A DNA stretch of 64,000 nucleotides from assembly GCA_947479915.1 (NCBI GenBank), contig CANKAU010000006.1, positions 40,343 through 104,342 of the forward strand. The letters are read 5' to 3'. Shown piece by piece: positions 28,473-37,552 of this stretch (within the stretch, counting starts at the first letter, position 1; each line of letters begins with the position of its first letter). The translations under genes and the position numbers were made by a program. Below the pieces are notes generated by a model. It saw only the letters and a list, made by a program, of their open reading frames with translations, was not told the origin of the DNA and made no database searches. Origin of the DNA: Chloroflexota bacterium. Lineage in GTDB: Bacteria; Chloroflexota; Dehalococcoidia; UBA2979.

Positions 28473-29567
28473 TTAGCCCTTGTAGCCGAGCTCAGCCAGC
28501 GAGGCGCGCAGCGCCTCAAGGCCCGCGGCGATGTCCTCGTCGTGGACCCAGCCGAGGTGGCCGAAGCGGATGATCTTGCCGCGGAGCGAGCCCTGGCCGC
28601 CGGCGAAGACGGTGTTGAACTGGTCCTGCGCGACGTTCAGCAGCTTCTGCCCATCGATGCCATCCGGCAGGCGGATGGCGGTGACGGTGTCGGACTCAAT
28701 GCCCTCGGTCGCGAGGAGCTGGAGGCCCATGCTGCGGACGCCGGCGCGGCACATGCTCGCGAGGCGGTGGTGCCGCGCGTACACGTTGTCCATGCCCTCT
28801 TCGAACATCATCTTCAGCGAGTGGTCGAGCTGGAACCAGATCGACACCGCAGGAGTCCACGGCGTCTGGCCGGACTCAGCCGACTTCTGGTGGCGGCGCA
28901 GGTCGAAGTAGAAGCGCGGCTGCGACGTGTTCGCGTCGATCTTCGCCCAGGCGCGCTCGTTGCAGGAGACGAAGGCCAGACCCGGGGCCGTCATCCAGCC
29001 CTTCTGCGAGCCGGAGAGCACCACGTCCAGGTCCCACTCGTCGACCTTCACGGGCACCGAGGAGAGCGAGGAGATCGCGTCCACCATCAGCACCGCGCCG
29101 TCGCGCTTGTGCACGAGCTTCGCGAGCTCCGGGAGGATCGGCTGCGTCACACCGGTGGAGGTCTCGTTGTGGGTGACCAGCACGAGGCGGATGTTCGGGT
29201 TCGCGTTGAACGCGGCCTCGATCTGGTTGAGGTCGGAGGCGAGGCCCTGCTCGAACTTGAGCTCCGTGCCCTTGCCGCCATAGATCTTCACGAGGTTGAT
29301 GAGGCGGTCGCCGAACTCGCCGATCGAGATGACCAGCACCTCGTCGCCCGGGGCCATCAGGTTCACGACCGCGGACTCCATGGCACCGGTGCCGGAGGCC
29401 GTCAGGGTCATGACGTCGTTGGTGGTCTGGTAGACCTTCTTCACACCCTCGGTGGTGCGCGCGATCATGTCGAAGAACTCGCGACCGCGGTGGTTGATCA
29501 TCGGAGCAGCGCCGGCCTGCGCCACCTCGTCGGGGACAGTGGTGGGACCGGGAATACGCAGGTTCAC
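28473..29567 (-). CDS. Class-V aminotransferase (alanine-glyoxylate/serine family)
   Basis: VNLRIPGPTTVPDEVAQAGAAPMINHRGREFFDMI...LVTHNETSTGVTQPI...SGSQKGWMTAPGLAF; GTG start near 29567. Confidence 0.9.
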   Translation of the reverse strand: MNLRIPGPTTVPDEVAQAGAAPMINHRGREFFDMIARTTEGVKKVYQTTNDVMTLTASGTGAMESAVVNLMAPGDEVLVISIGEFGDRLINLVKIYGGKGTELKFEQGLASDLNQIEAAFNANPNIRLVLVTHNETSTGVTQPILPELAKLVHKRDGAVLMVDAISSLSSVPVKVDEWDLDVVLSGSQKGWMTAPGLAFVSCNERAWAKIDANTSQPRFYFDLRRHQKSAESGQTPWTPAVSIWFQLDHSLKMMFEEGMDNVYARHHRLASMCRAGVRSMGLQLLATEGIESDTVTAIRLPDGIDGQKLLNVAQDQFNTVFAGGQGSLRGKIIRFGHLGWVHDEDIAAGLEALRASLAELGYKG

Positions 29568-29754
29568 GAGAACTCCTCGAGTTGGGGGATCAGGAATGAC
29601 GCAGGTGGCGTGTTCCGATCGTACGAAGCACGGGGGTACGGTCAACGAACACGCGTGAGCATGATGCGCCCGTTATCGGCCCGGCGCGATCCCACCCGGC
29701 GCCCGCGCCTACAATCGAGGGGTCGGCCTCCTCACGAGGCCCCGAGGAGCCCTG

Positions 29755-31188
29755 ATGACCACGCACCAAGCCCCCGGTGATTCGCCCTACCGCGACCTCC
29801 CCTCGGTCGACCGGTTGCTGGCGGACGCCCGCGTGGCGGCGCTGGTGCCCGACCACGGCCATGACGCCGTCGCCGGCCTCGCCCGGACGATCCTCGGGGA
29901 GTACCGGCAGGCGATCGCCGAGGTCGGCGCAGCGCCCGCGGAGCCGGTCGTGGACGCCCTGCTGACCCGCGCCGCCACCGCGTTCCGCCCCAGCCTGGTG
30001 CGCGTCGTCAACGCGACCGGCGTGATCATCCACACGAATCTCGGGCGCGCGCCGCTGGCACGTTCTGCTCTGGACGCGATCCAGCGGGTCGCCAGCGGCT
30101 ATTCCAACCTCGAGTACGACGTCGCAGCCGGCGAGCGCGGCTCCCGCACGAGCCACCTCGATGCAACGTTATGTCGCATCATCGGCGCCGAGGCCGGCGT
30201 GGCGGTGAACAACAACGCCTCCGCCCTGCTGCTGGCGCTCTCCGCGCTCTGTCGCGACCGCGAGGTGATCATCTCGCGCGGCCAGCTCGTCGAGATCGGC
30301 GGAGGCTTCCGCATCCCCGACGTGATGCGCCAGTCCGGCGCGCACCTCGTGGAGGTCGGCACCACCAACCGCACCTACCTCCGCGACTACGCCGAGGCGA
30401 TCACCGACCGCACCGCCGCAATCCTGCGCGTGCACTCCTCGAACTTTCGCGTGGTCGGGTTCGTCGAGGAGACCCCACTGGCCTCGCTCGCCGAGCTGGC
30501 ACGCGAGCGGGGGCTCCTGCTGATCGACGACCTCGGCAGCGGCGCGCTGCTGGACACCCGTGACTTCGGCCTCGCGGCCGAGCCGATGGTGCAGGAATCG
30601 GTACGTGCCGGAGCCGACGTGGTCCTGGCATCTGGCGACAAGCTCCTCGGCGGCCCGCAGGCGGGGATCGCCGTCGGCAAGGCCGCGCCGATCGAGGCGA
30701 TGCGCCGCCACCCGCTCGCCCGCGCCGTCCGCGCGGACAAGACCACGATCGCCGCGCTCGCCGCGACCCTCGACCACTACTCGCGCGGCGACGCCGTCGA
30801 GGCGATCCCGGTCTGGCGCATGATCGCGGCGGATCCGGAGACGCTCGCGCGCCGCGCCCGTCGCTGGTCGCGCGCCTGCGGCCCCTACGGCGTGGCCGTC
30901 GAGGCGCAGTCGACGATCGGCGGGGGCTCGCTCCCCGGCGAGGAACTGCCGACGACCGTCTGCGCGATGACCCCGCCCCACAGTCCCGTGATCGGCGGCA
31001 GCGCGGACGCCCTCGCCGCCGCGCTGCGTGCCGCCACACCGCCGATCGTCGCCCGCATCGTGGACGACCGGGTGCTTCTCGACCCGCGCACGGTCGACCC
31101 GTCCGAGGACTGGCACGTCGAGGCGACCCTCAGCGCGATCTGCGGCACCGCGCCGCTCGAGCCCGAGGGAGCCGGCGCTGGACGATAG
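29755..31188 (+). CDS. selA: L-seryl-tRNA(Sec) selenium transferase
   Basis: RVVNATGVIIHTNLGRAPLARSAL...EVGTTNRTYLRDYAEAIT...SGDKLLGGPQAGIAVGKA. Confidence 0.95.
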   Translation: MTTHQAPGDSPYRDLPSVDRLLADARVAALVPDHGHDAVAGLARTILGEYRQAIAEVGAAPAEPVVDALLTRAATAFRPSLVRVVNATGVIIHTNLGRAPLARSALDAIQRVASGYSNLEYDVAAGERGSRTSHLDATLCRIIGAEAGVAVNNNASALLLALSALCRDREVIISRGQLVEIGGGFRIPDVMRQSGAHLVEVGTTNRTYLRDYAEAITDRTAAILRVHSSNFRVVGFVEETPLASLAELARERGLLLIDDLGSGALLDTRDFGLAAEPMVQESVRAGADVVLASGDKLLGGPQAGIAVGKAAPIEAMRRHPLARAVRADKTTIAALAATLDHYSRGDAVEAIPVWRMIAADPETLARRARRWSRACGPYGVAVEAQSTIGGGSLPGEELPTTVCAMTPPHSPVIGGSADALAAALRAATPPIVARIVDDRVLLDPRTVDPSEDWHVEATLSAICGTAPLEPEGAGAGR

Positions 31189-33568
31189 AACCCTCGAAGC
31201 GCTGGAGTTCCCGATCGTCCTCGAACGGCTCGCCGCGCTCACCGCGTGGTCAGCGGGTCGAGAGGCGGCACTGGCTCTGCGCCCGGTCTCCGACCTCGAC
31301 ACCGTGGTCCGCCGCCAGCGCGAGACAGCCGAGGCGATCACGCTCGACCGCCTCGGCGTCGCGATCCCGATGCACGGCGCGCGCGACGTGCGCGAGCGCG
31401 TGCGGGCTGCGGCGCGCGGCAGCGTGCTCACGCCGTTCGAGCTGATGGATGTCGCGGGCCTCTGTCGCGCGGCTCAGCAGGCTCGCCGTGCGCTGGTTCG
31501 GGTCGTGGACGAGGCGCCCCTCCTCGCCAACGTCGCAAACGGCATCCCCGACGTCGGCCCGCTGCGGATGCTCATCGACGAGGCGATCGACGAGCAGGGC
31601 GCGGTGCGCGACAGCGCCAGCCCTGAGCTCGCCGCGATCCGCCGCAACCTGATCTCGGCACACGAGCGGCTGCAGCAGCGGATGCAGGCGCTTCTCTCGT
31701 CGACCACGATGCGCAACGCGCTGCAGGACACGATCATCGTCATGCGCGACGGCCGCTACGTGCTGCCAGTGAAGGCCGACTTCCGCGGCGCGGTGCGCGG
31801 CGTCGTCCACGACACGTCGTCCTCCGGCGCGACGCTCTACATCGAGCCGCTCGCCGTCGTGGAGCTCGGCAACGCGTGGCGCGAGTTGCAGGTGCGCGAG
31901 CGGCACGAGGTCGAACGCGTCCTGCGCGAGCTGTCCACCGCGGCCGGTGAGGCCGAGTACGACATCGCTGAGGCCAGCACGCGACTCGCGCACCTCGACG
32001 TCGCTCAGGCGAAGGCGCGGCTCGCGGCGGCGCTCGATGCCCGCGACCTCGCCTCGACCGGGCATCGCCAGAACTGGCTCGTTGAGGCGCCCGGGGAGCT
32101 GCGGCTGGATGACGCGCGGCACCCGCTGCTCTCCGGCCACGTCGTGCCGACGACGATCCGCGTCGGCGGTGACTTCGACGCGCTGCTGATCACCGGGCCG
32201 AACACCGGCGGCAAGACCGTCGCGTTGAAGACGGCAGGACTGCTCTGTCTCATGGCACTCGCCGGGCTGCCCGTCCCCGCGCGCGCCGGGTCACAGGTGC
32301 CGGTCTACCAGCAGATCTTCGCGGACATCGGCGACGAGCAGTCCATCGAGCAGTCCCTGTCCACGTTCTCGGGGCACATGACCGCCGTCATCGACATCAT
32401 CGAACGCGCGCACGAGGGATCGCTGGTGCTCCTCGACGAGGTCGGCGCCGGTACCGATCCGACCGAGGGCGCTGCGCTGGGCATCGCGATCGTCGACCGG
32501 CTGATCCACCAGGGCGCCTCGCTGATCGCGACCACGCACCACAGCGAGTTGAAGGTGTACGCACATCGCACGCCGCGCGTGACCAACGCCTCCGTCGAGT
32601 TCGACCTGAACACGCTGCGGCCTACCTATCGCCTGTCGATCGGTCTCCCCGGCCAGTCGAACGCCCTCGCGATCGCCAGCGGGCTCGGCATGCCGAGCGA
32701 CGTGATCGAGGCGGCGCGCGGCACGCTGTCCTCCGAAGAGCGCGACTTCGAGTCGCTGCTGGGCGACCTGCGCGCGCAACTGACCGAGGCCGAGGAGCGC
32801 TCCGAGCGGGCCGGCCGCGCGGCCACCGAGGCAGAAACACTGCGTGCCGACCTCCAGCGCCGCAGCGCCGACCTCGTCGCGGAGACGACGCACATCCGCG
32901 AGGAGGCCCGCGCACGCGTCCGCCGCGAGCTGAAGGATGTCGAGCGCTTCCTCGACCGGACGAAGCGCGACGTCGAAGCCGCCCGCCTGGAGCAAGCCCG
33001 CGTCGACTACGAGCGTGCCTCCCGTGCCGCCGAGCGCATCAAGGAGCCGCCGCCCCCGTCGCCCGTCCTGGACGACCTCCCGCCGATCCTCGCCCGTCCC
33101 CCGCGGACGCACGAGGTGCGCCCGGGCGGCCTCGTGTGGCTGCGCGGCATGACCACGGCGGGCGAAGTGCTGGGTGAGCCGGACGAGCACGGCATGTTCT
33201 CGGTGCAGTTCGGCTCGATCCGCACCAATGCCCGCCTCGAACAGGTCGAGCGCCCCGGCGACCAGCCGCCGGTGGCACGCATGCGCGACACCACGATCCT
33301 CGTCTCCACCCCGCCCGACGTCGGCATGTCGATCGAGGTGCGCGGACAGCGGCTGGACGAGGCGCTCCCGAAGGTCGAGGAGTTCCTGGACCACGCGGCG
33401 CGCAACGGACGGGCGCGCGTCCTCCTCATCCACGGCAAGGGCACCGGGGTCATGCGTCGCGCTGTTCGCGAGATGCTGGACCGGCACCCCCTCGTGAAGA
33501 GCTACGAGACGGCCGAGCGCGCCGAGGGCGGCGAAGGGGTGACCGTCGCGTACCTCGAGACGGTCTAG
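31178..33568 (+). CDS. mutS2: Endonuclease MutS2 (start codon uncertain)
   Basis: LDDRTLEALEFPIVLERLAALTAW..., ITGPNTGGKTVALKTAGLLCLMALAGLPVPA (Walker A), LLDEVGAGTDPTEGAALG, and C-terminal Smr domain (RGQRLDEALPKVEEFLDHA...LLIHGKGTGVMR). Confidence 0.93.
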   Translation: MDDRTLEALEFPIVLERLAALTAWSAGREAALALRPVSDLDTVVRRQRETAEAITLDRLGVAIPMHGARDVRERVRAAARGSVLTPFELMDVAGLCRAAQQARRALVRVVDEAPLLANVANGIPDVGPLRMLIDEAIDEQGAVRDSASPELAAIRRNLISAHERLQQRMQALLSSTTMRNALQDTIIVMRDGRYVLPVKADFRGAVRGVVHDTSSSGATLYIEPLAVVELGNAWRELQVRERHEVERVLRELSTAAGEAEYDIAEASTRLAHLDVAQAKARLAAALDARDLASTGHRQNWLVEAPGELRLDDARHPLLSGHVVPTTIRVGGDFDALLITGPNTGGKTVALKTAGLLCLMALAGLPVPARAGSQVPVYQQIFADIGDEQSIEQSLSTFSGHMTAVIDIIERAHEGSLVLLDEVGAGTDPTEGAALGIAIVDRLIHQGASLIATTHHSELKVYAHRTPRVTNASVEFDLNTLRPTYRLSIGLPGQSNALAIASGLGMPSDVIEAARGTLSSEERDFESLLGDLRAQLTEAEERSERAGRAATEAETLRADLQRRSADLVAETTHIREEARARVRRELKDVERFLDRTKRDVEAARLEQARVDYERASRAAERIKEPPPPSPVLDDLPPILARPPRTHEVRPGGLVWLRGMTTAGEVLGEPDEHGMFSVQFGSIRTNARLEQVERPGDQPPVARMRDTTILVSTPPDVGMSIEVRGQRLDEALPKVEEFLDHAARNGRARVLLIHGKGTGVMRRAVREMLDRHPLVKSYETAERAEGGEGVTVAYLETV

Positions 33569-33635
33569 GCACGGGCGCGTTTAACCCGATCTCAACGCTC
33601 GGACTACCCACCGCACGACCGTGTGCGCGCACTCT

Positions 33636-34580
33636 ATGGGCATGGCTCCTCGCATCGTCATCGTCTGCGCGCAGTGCGGCTCCGTCGTCGACACCGAACC
33701 TGTCGGGCTCGGCGACGAGTTGTTCTGCTGCCTCGGATGCGTCGGCGGCGGGCCCTGCATCTGCGAGCAGCAGGGTCACGACACGCTGGCCCTGCGGGTC
33801 GGGCCGTTCACCAGCCAGGCGGAGCTCCTCCGATTCGCCGCGCGGCTCGAGCAGTCGCCCGGCCTGCTGCAGGTGGAGATGACCGACCCCGATCTGCAGG
33901 AGGCGCGCTTCACGGCCGTCGCCCCCTCGCCGGATGTGCTCGCACTGGCCGTCGAGGCGAACCCCGACTTCACGATCACCGTCGAGACCAGCGGCAGCAC
34001 CGTCTACGGGCGCGTCGCGCGCCCTCGACGCTCCCGCGCGTCGAGCACCGCGGACGGACTGCTCCCGACACGCACCCGCTTCCGTGTGTTTCGGGCCGCC
34101 TCGGAAAGCACCGTCGACGATGCATCGAGCAGCGCCCGCGAACCCGTGCGAAGCGACGGCGATCCGACCGAGGAGCAGGTCGCGGAGTTGCTCGCCAACG
34201 CCCGCGCTACCGCCTCGATGCGCGCGTTCGCTCCCCAGCCGATCGTCGGCGTCCGCACCCCGGCCGATGCACCGGAGGCACAGCCCCCCTCGCTCGGCGC
34301 CGCGCCGATGACCGTGGCGATCGTGGGGTCGGGCTTCCCGTCGTTCCTCGCGCTCAACGAGTTCCAGGGCGTCGTCCGGGCGCTGCCGGGCGTGCGCGAC
34401 ACGCGCGTCCGTCGCTTCTACGCCGGGACGCTGAACCTCGCCGTGGACTACGAAGACGGTGTGCCGTTCGTGGAGCGGCTGCGCCTCGCCGCGGGCAGCG
34501 CCTGGACCGTGACCGCCTCGACCCCCGAGCGCGTCGAGGTTCGCGTGGCCTCCGTCTCGGCGCTCGTCTCGAACGGCTAG
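33636..34580 (+). CDS. Cys-rich metal-ribbon protein with two diverged ferredoxin-like/HMA-like repeats (uncharacterised)
   Basis: MAPRIVIVCAQCGSVVDTEPVGLGDELFCCLGCVGGGPCIC...GPFTSQAELLRFAARLEQSPGLLQVEMTD...VGSGFPSFLALNEFQGVVRALPGVRDTRVRRF. Confidence 0.65.
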   Translation: MGMAPRIVIVCAQCGSVVDTEPVGLGDELFCCLGCVGGGPCICEQQGHDTLALRVGPFTSQAELLRFAARLEQSPGLLQVEMTDPDLQEARFTAVAPSPDVLALAVEANPDFTITVETSGSTVYGRVARPRRSRASSTADGLLPTRTRFRVFRAASESTVDDASSSAREPVRSDGDPTEEQVAELLANARATASMRAFAPQPIVGVRTPADAPEAQPPSLGAAPMTVAIVGSGFPSFLALNEFQGVVRALPGVRDTRVRRFYAGTLNLAVDYEDGVPFVERLRLAAGSAWTVTASTPERVEVRVASVSALVSNG

Positions 34581-35182
34581 CCCTCGGTCAGCGCCTCCAG
34601 GTGGCAGCGGTCGTTCAGCGCCACCAGCACCGGCCCGCGCTCCGACCACTCCACCACGTTCAACGCCGCGTGCTGCAGCGGCACGCGCACGCCCTGCTCC
34701 AGCGGGAGGCCGAGCACGTGCTGGATGGCGTGGGTGATCGTGCCCGCGTGACTCACACAAAGCGCCACGTCGTCCCGGTGCCGTTCGAGCAGCAGCTCGA
34801 TCCCGGTCGCGACACGCGCTCGCACATCGTCGCCGCGCTCCGCGCCGGGGATCGCGTCCGCCCAGCGTGCGCCCTCGCCCAGCGTCCAGCGCCGCCGCAC
34901 CTCCGGCCACGCGAGTCCCTCCGCCTCACCGAGGCCCGCCTCGCGCAGCGTCTCGAGCACCTCGACCTCCAGGCCGAAGCGGGCCGCCGTCGGCCGCGCC
35001 GTGTCCTGCGCGCGTTGCAAGGTGCTGGCATAGACGGCGGTGATCGGGCGTGCCGAGAGCCGCTCGGCGAGCGCCTCGGCCTGACGGCGACCGAGGTCCG
35101 TGAGCGCGACGTCCATGCTGCCGGTGAACAGGCCCGCGGCATTCGCCTCCGACTGCGCGTGCCGCACGATGATCAACGTCAC
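34577..35182 (-). CDS. Histidine phosphatase family protein
   Basis: VTLIIVRHAQSEANAAGLFTGSMDVALTDLGRRQAEALAERL. Confidence 0.92.
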   Translation of the reverse strand: MTLIIVRHAQSEANAAGLFTGSMDVALTDLGRRQAEALAERLSARPITAVYASTLQRAQDTARPTAARFGLEVEVLETLREAGLGEAEGLAWPEVRRRWTLGEGARWADAIPGAERGDDVRARVATGIELLLERHRDDVALCVSHAGTITHAIQHVLGLPLEQGVRVPLQHAALNVVEWSERGPVLVALNDRCHLEALTEG

Positions 35183-35763
35183 GCGCGCACCTCGGTTCTG
35201 TCGGGCGCGTCGATGAGTGCAAGGAAGCGTTCGAGCATCCGCGCGGTCGCGCCCCAGATGACGTACTCGCCGTAGATGAAGGCCGGGGTCGCCTCGGTGA
35301 CGCCGCCCCGGTCGACCGGGTACCACCCGCGCGCCTCGGACGAGCGCAGGAAGTCGAGGGGGATCGACAGCAGCTCGTGCACCTCGGACGCATCCAGCGC
35401 GAACTCGCGCGGCCCCAGCGACAGCGCCCCGGCGTAGGGGCGGATCCGGTAGCTCGAAGAGAACGTGAGCGCGTCGTCCAGCTGACCGAAGACCTCCACA
35501 TGGTCGCGCGGCACGCCGATCTCCTCCTCGACCTCGCGGAGCGCGGTGTCCAGCAGCGTGCCGTCCTGGGCGTGCCTCGTGCCGCCCGGGAAGCCGATCT
35601 CGCCGCTGTGCAGCGCGAGGGAGCGCGATCGCACCTGGAAGATCACGTGTTCGGCGCCATCCCGCTCGTGCAGCAGCACCATCACCGCAGAGTCGCGGAG
35701 TCCCTCAAGCGGGATCTCGGTGGGCGCATAGCCGGAGATCACCTGACGGATGCGGTCGCGCAC
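35179..35763 (-). CDS. NUDIX hydrolase (CoA pyrophosphatase-like)
   Basis: GEIGFPGGTRHAQDGTLLDTALREVEEEIGVP. Confidence 0.92.
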   Translation of the reverse strand: MRDRIRQVISGYAPTEIPLEGLRDSAVMVLLHERDGAEHVIFQVRSRSLALHSGEIGFPGGTRHAQDGTLLDTALREVEEEIGVPRDHVEVFGQLDDALTFSSSYRIRPYAGALSLGPREFALDASEVHELLSIPLDFLRSSEARGWYPVDRGGVTEATPAFIYGEYVIWGATARMLERFLALIDAPDRTEVRA

Positions 35764-35791
35764 AGCGCCTCCAACCGGGAGCGAGGGTGGG

Positions 35792-35868
35792 TGGTAGGCC
35801 CGCCTGGATTCGAACCAGGGACCGATCGGTTATGAGCCGACTGCTCTAGGCCGCTGAGCTACAGGCCC
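35792..35868 (-). tRNA. tRNA with CAT anticodon (Met or Ile2)
   Basis: Reverse strand GGGCCTGTAGCTCAGCGGCCTAGAGCAGTCGGCTCATAACCGATCGGTCCCTGGTTCGAATCCAGGCGGGCCTACCA; loop CTCATAA, CCA encoded. Confidence 0.93.
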
Positions 35869-35922
35869 GCACGCGCCTCATGGTACCAGTGACCACCGGA
35901 GAGGCACCCCGGCACCCTCGGG

Positions 35923-36348
35923 CTACGCGGCGCGCGTGCCACTCGGTACGGGCGGGGTGAGCGGCGCACCGGCCACCTCGACGAGCGTCGAGAGCAGATC
36001 GCGCCAGCCCGCGAGGCTCGCGGGCTTCTCCAGCGCATCCCGCGCCCCGCACGCGAGCGCGTAAGCGCGGTCGATGGAGGACAGCGCCGCCGAGAGCATG
36101 ACGATCGTCGCGTCCGGCCGCGCGGCGTGCATCCGCACCACGGTGTCGAACGACTCGACACCCGCGATGAGCCGGTCGACGAGGATCAGCGCGCCACGCG
36201 GTTGCCCCTCGAGCGCGCCCATTGCCCCGCCCGCCTCGTGACAGATCTCCACCGCGACATCGGGGGCAAGCGTGCGGAGCACGAGGCTCGCGATGCGCGC
36301 GTGGTCGAGGTCGTCATCGATGATCAGGACGGCCGGGATGATTCTCAT
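35923..36348 (-). CDS. Stand-alone response regulator receiver protein
   Basis: AVLIIDDDLDHARIASLVLR...LILVDRLIAGVESFDTVVRM...IVMLSAALS...EKPASLAGW; no output domain. Confidence 0.85.
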   Translation of the reverse strand: MRIIPAVLIIDDDLDHARIASLVLRTLAPDVAVEICHEAGGAMGALEGQPRGALILVDRLIAGVESFDTVVRMHAARPDATIVMLSAALSSIDRAYALACGARDALEKPASLAGWRDLLSTLVEVAGAPLTPPVPSGTRAA

Positions 36349-37082
36349 GCGTTCTGTCCATCCGGGTGCGCGCGTGTCGGGGGCATCGTCAGGGGGAGCC
36401 AGAGGTGCACCCCGTCGTCCTCGACGGCGATGCGGCCGCCCATGCGCTCCAGCACGGTCTGTCCGGCGGCGAGCGCCTCTACCACGGTGCCCGCGTGCAT
36501 CTGGAGCGAGCCCGCGAGAGCAGCGAGCGGCGCCCCACGGACCTCGGCGAGCGCGTCGTCGAGGGGCAGGCGCAGCACGGCATAATCGTCGGTCAGTCGC
36601 ACCGCGATCTCGGCGGGGTCATCGCCGCACAAGCCGTCGATGATCTCGCGGACAGCGATCGGATCGGTGCTGACCACCTGGCTGCGGAGATCGACGTCGT
36701 CCGAGATGACGAGGTGGCCGCCGAGCAGCAGCCGCAGCGGCGCGCGGCTCGGCTCGAGCGGTCGGCGGCGCGCGCGAGAGACGGAGGTCAGCGCCTGCAG
36801 CATCCGCTCCAGGTCCTTCGCACCGTGCTGGAGAGCATCGAGAGCGATCAGGCCGCTGCTGGAGGATTCCTCGCGCAGGCGGTCGCCGAGCGACTCCTCG
36901 ATCAGCTCGCCGGCGAGCGAGAGGGTGAGGAGCGGCGACCGCAGGTCGTGGGACACGGAGTACAGGAGAGCCTCAACCAGGCTGCCGGCTCGATCGGCGA
37001 CGGGGGAGGAGTGTTCACGCTGACCTGGATCATCAACCCTCGGTCTGTTCTGGCGGCGCCCTACTGTACGCCTCGGGATCAC
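36345..37082 (-). CDS. Histidine-kinase-like protein with H-box but degenerate ATPase region (start uncertain)
   Basis: LLYSVSHDLRSPLLTLSLAGELIEESLGDRL matches HisKA; overlaps the RR start by 4 bp. Confidence 0.75.
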   Translation of the reverse strand: MIPRRTVGRRQNRPRVDDPGQREHSSPVADRAGSLVEALLYSVSHDLRSPLLTLSLAGELIEESLGDRLREESSSSGLIALDALQHGAKDLERMLQALTSVSRARRRPLEPSRAPLRLLLGGHLVISDDVDLRSQVVSTDPIAVREIIDGLCGDDPAEIAVRLTDDYAVLRLPLDDALAEVRGAPLAALAGSLQMHAGTVVEALAAGQTVLERMGGRIAVEDDGVHLWLPLTMPPTRAHPDGQNA

Positions 37083-37148
37083 CCTAGGGGACGCCCGTTC
37101 AGCGTCCTATCAGGGAATCCCCGGCGTTCGCCACGCGCCCCCTGACCC

Positions 37149-37502
37149 TCAGGCAAGCCCGAGCATCGGTCGGCCGCCGAGGATGTGCAAATGCAGGTGC
37201 GGCACGGTCTGTCCGGCATCCCGCCCCCAGTTCATCACCAGCCGATATCCGTCCGCGTCCAGCCCCTGCTCGCGGGCGACCTGCGTGGCTACCACGACCA
37301 TCCGCCCCACCCACGGCGCATCGGCCTGCTCGAGGTCGGCGGGCCCCGTCACGCCCTCGTGGCGCGGCAGCACCAGGATGTGCGTCGGCGCGGCCGGAGC
37401 GACGTCCCGGATCGCGACGAACTCGTCGTCCTCGTAGACACGGGTGCTGGGGATCTCATCGCGGAGGATCCGGGCGAATATGTTCTCGGGGTCGTAAGCC
37501 AT
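37149..37502 (-). CDS. HIT-family protein (HINT-like)
   Basis: MAYDPENIFARILRDEIPSTRVYEDDEFVAIRDVAPAAPTHILVLPR...HLHLHILGGRPM. Confidence 0.93.
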   Translation of the reverse strand: MAYDPENIFARILRDEIPSTRVYEDDEFVAIRDVAPAAPTHILVLPRHEGVTGPADLEQADAPWVGRMVVVATQVAREQGLDADGYRLVMNWGRDAGQTVPHLHLHILGGRPMLGLA

Positions 37503-37552
37503 CGCACGTCCTTTCCCGGGGGATTCTAGGCGGACGCGCTATTCTCGGCCGC

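Noticed and set aside
25750-28476. 908-aa forward ORF
   Set aside because: Shifted frame of DUF1015 then antisense of serA; no recognisable motifs.
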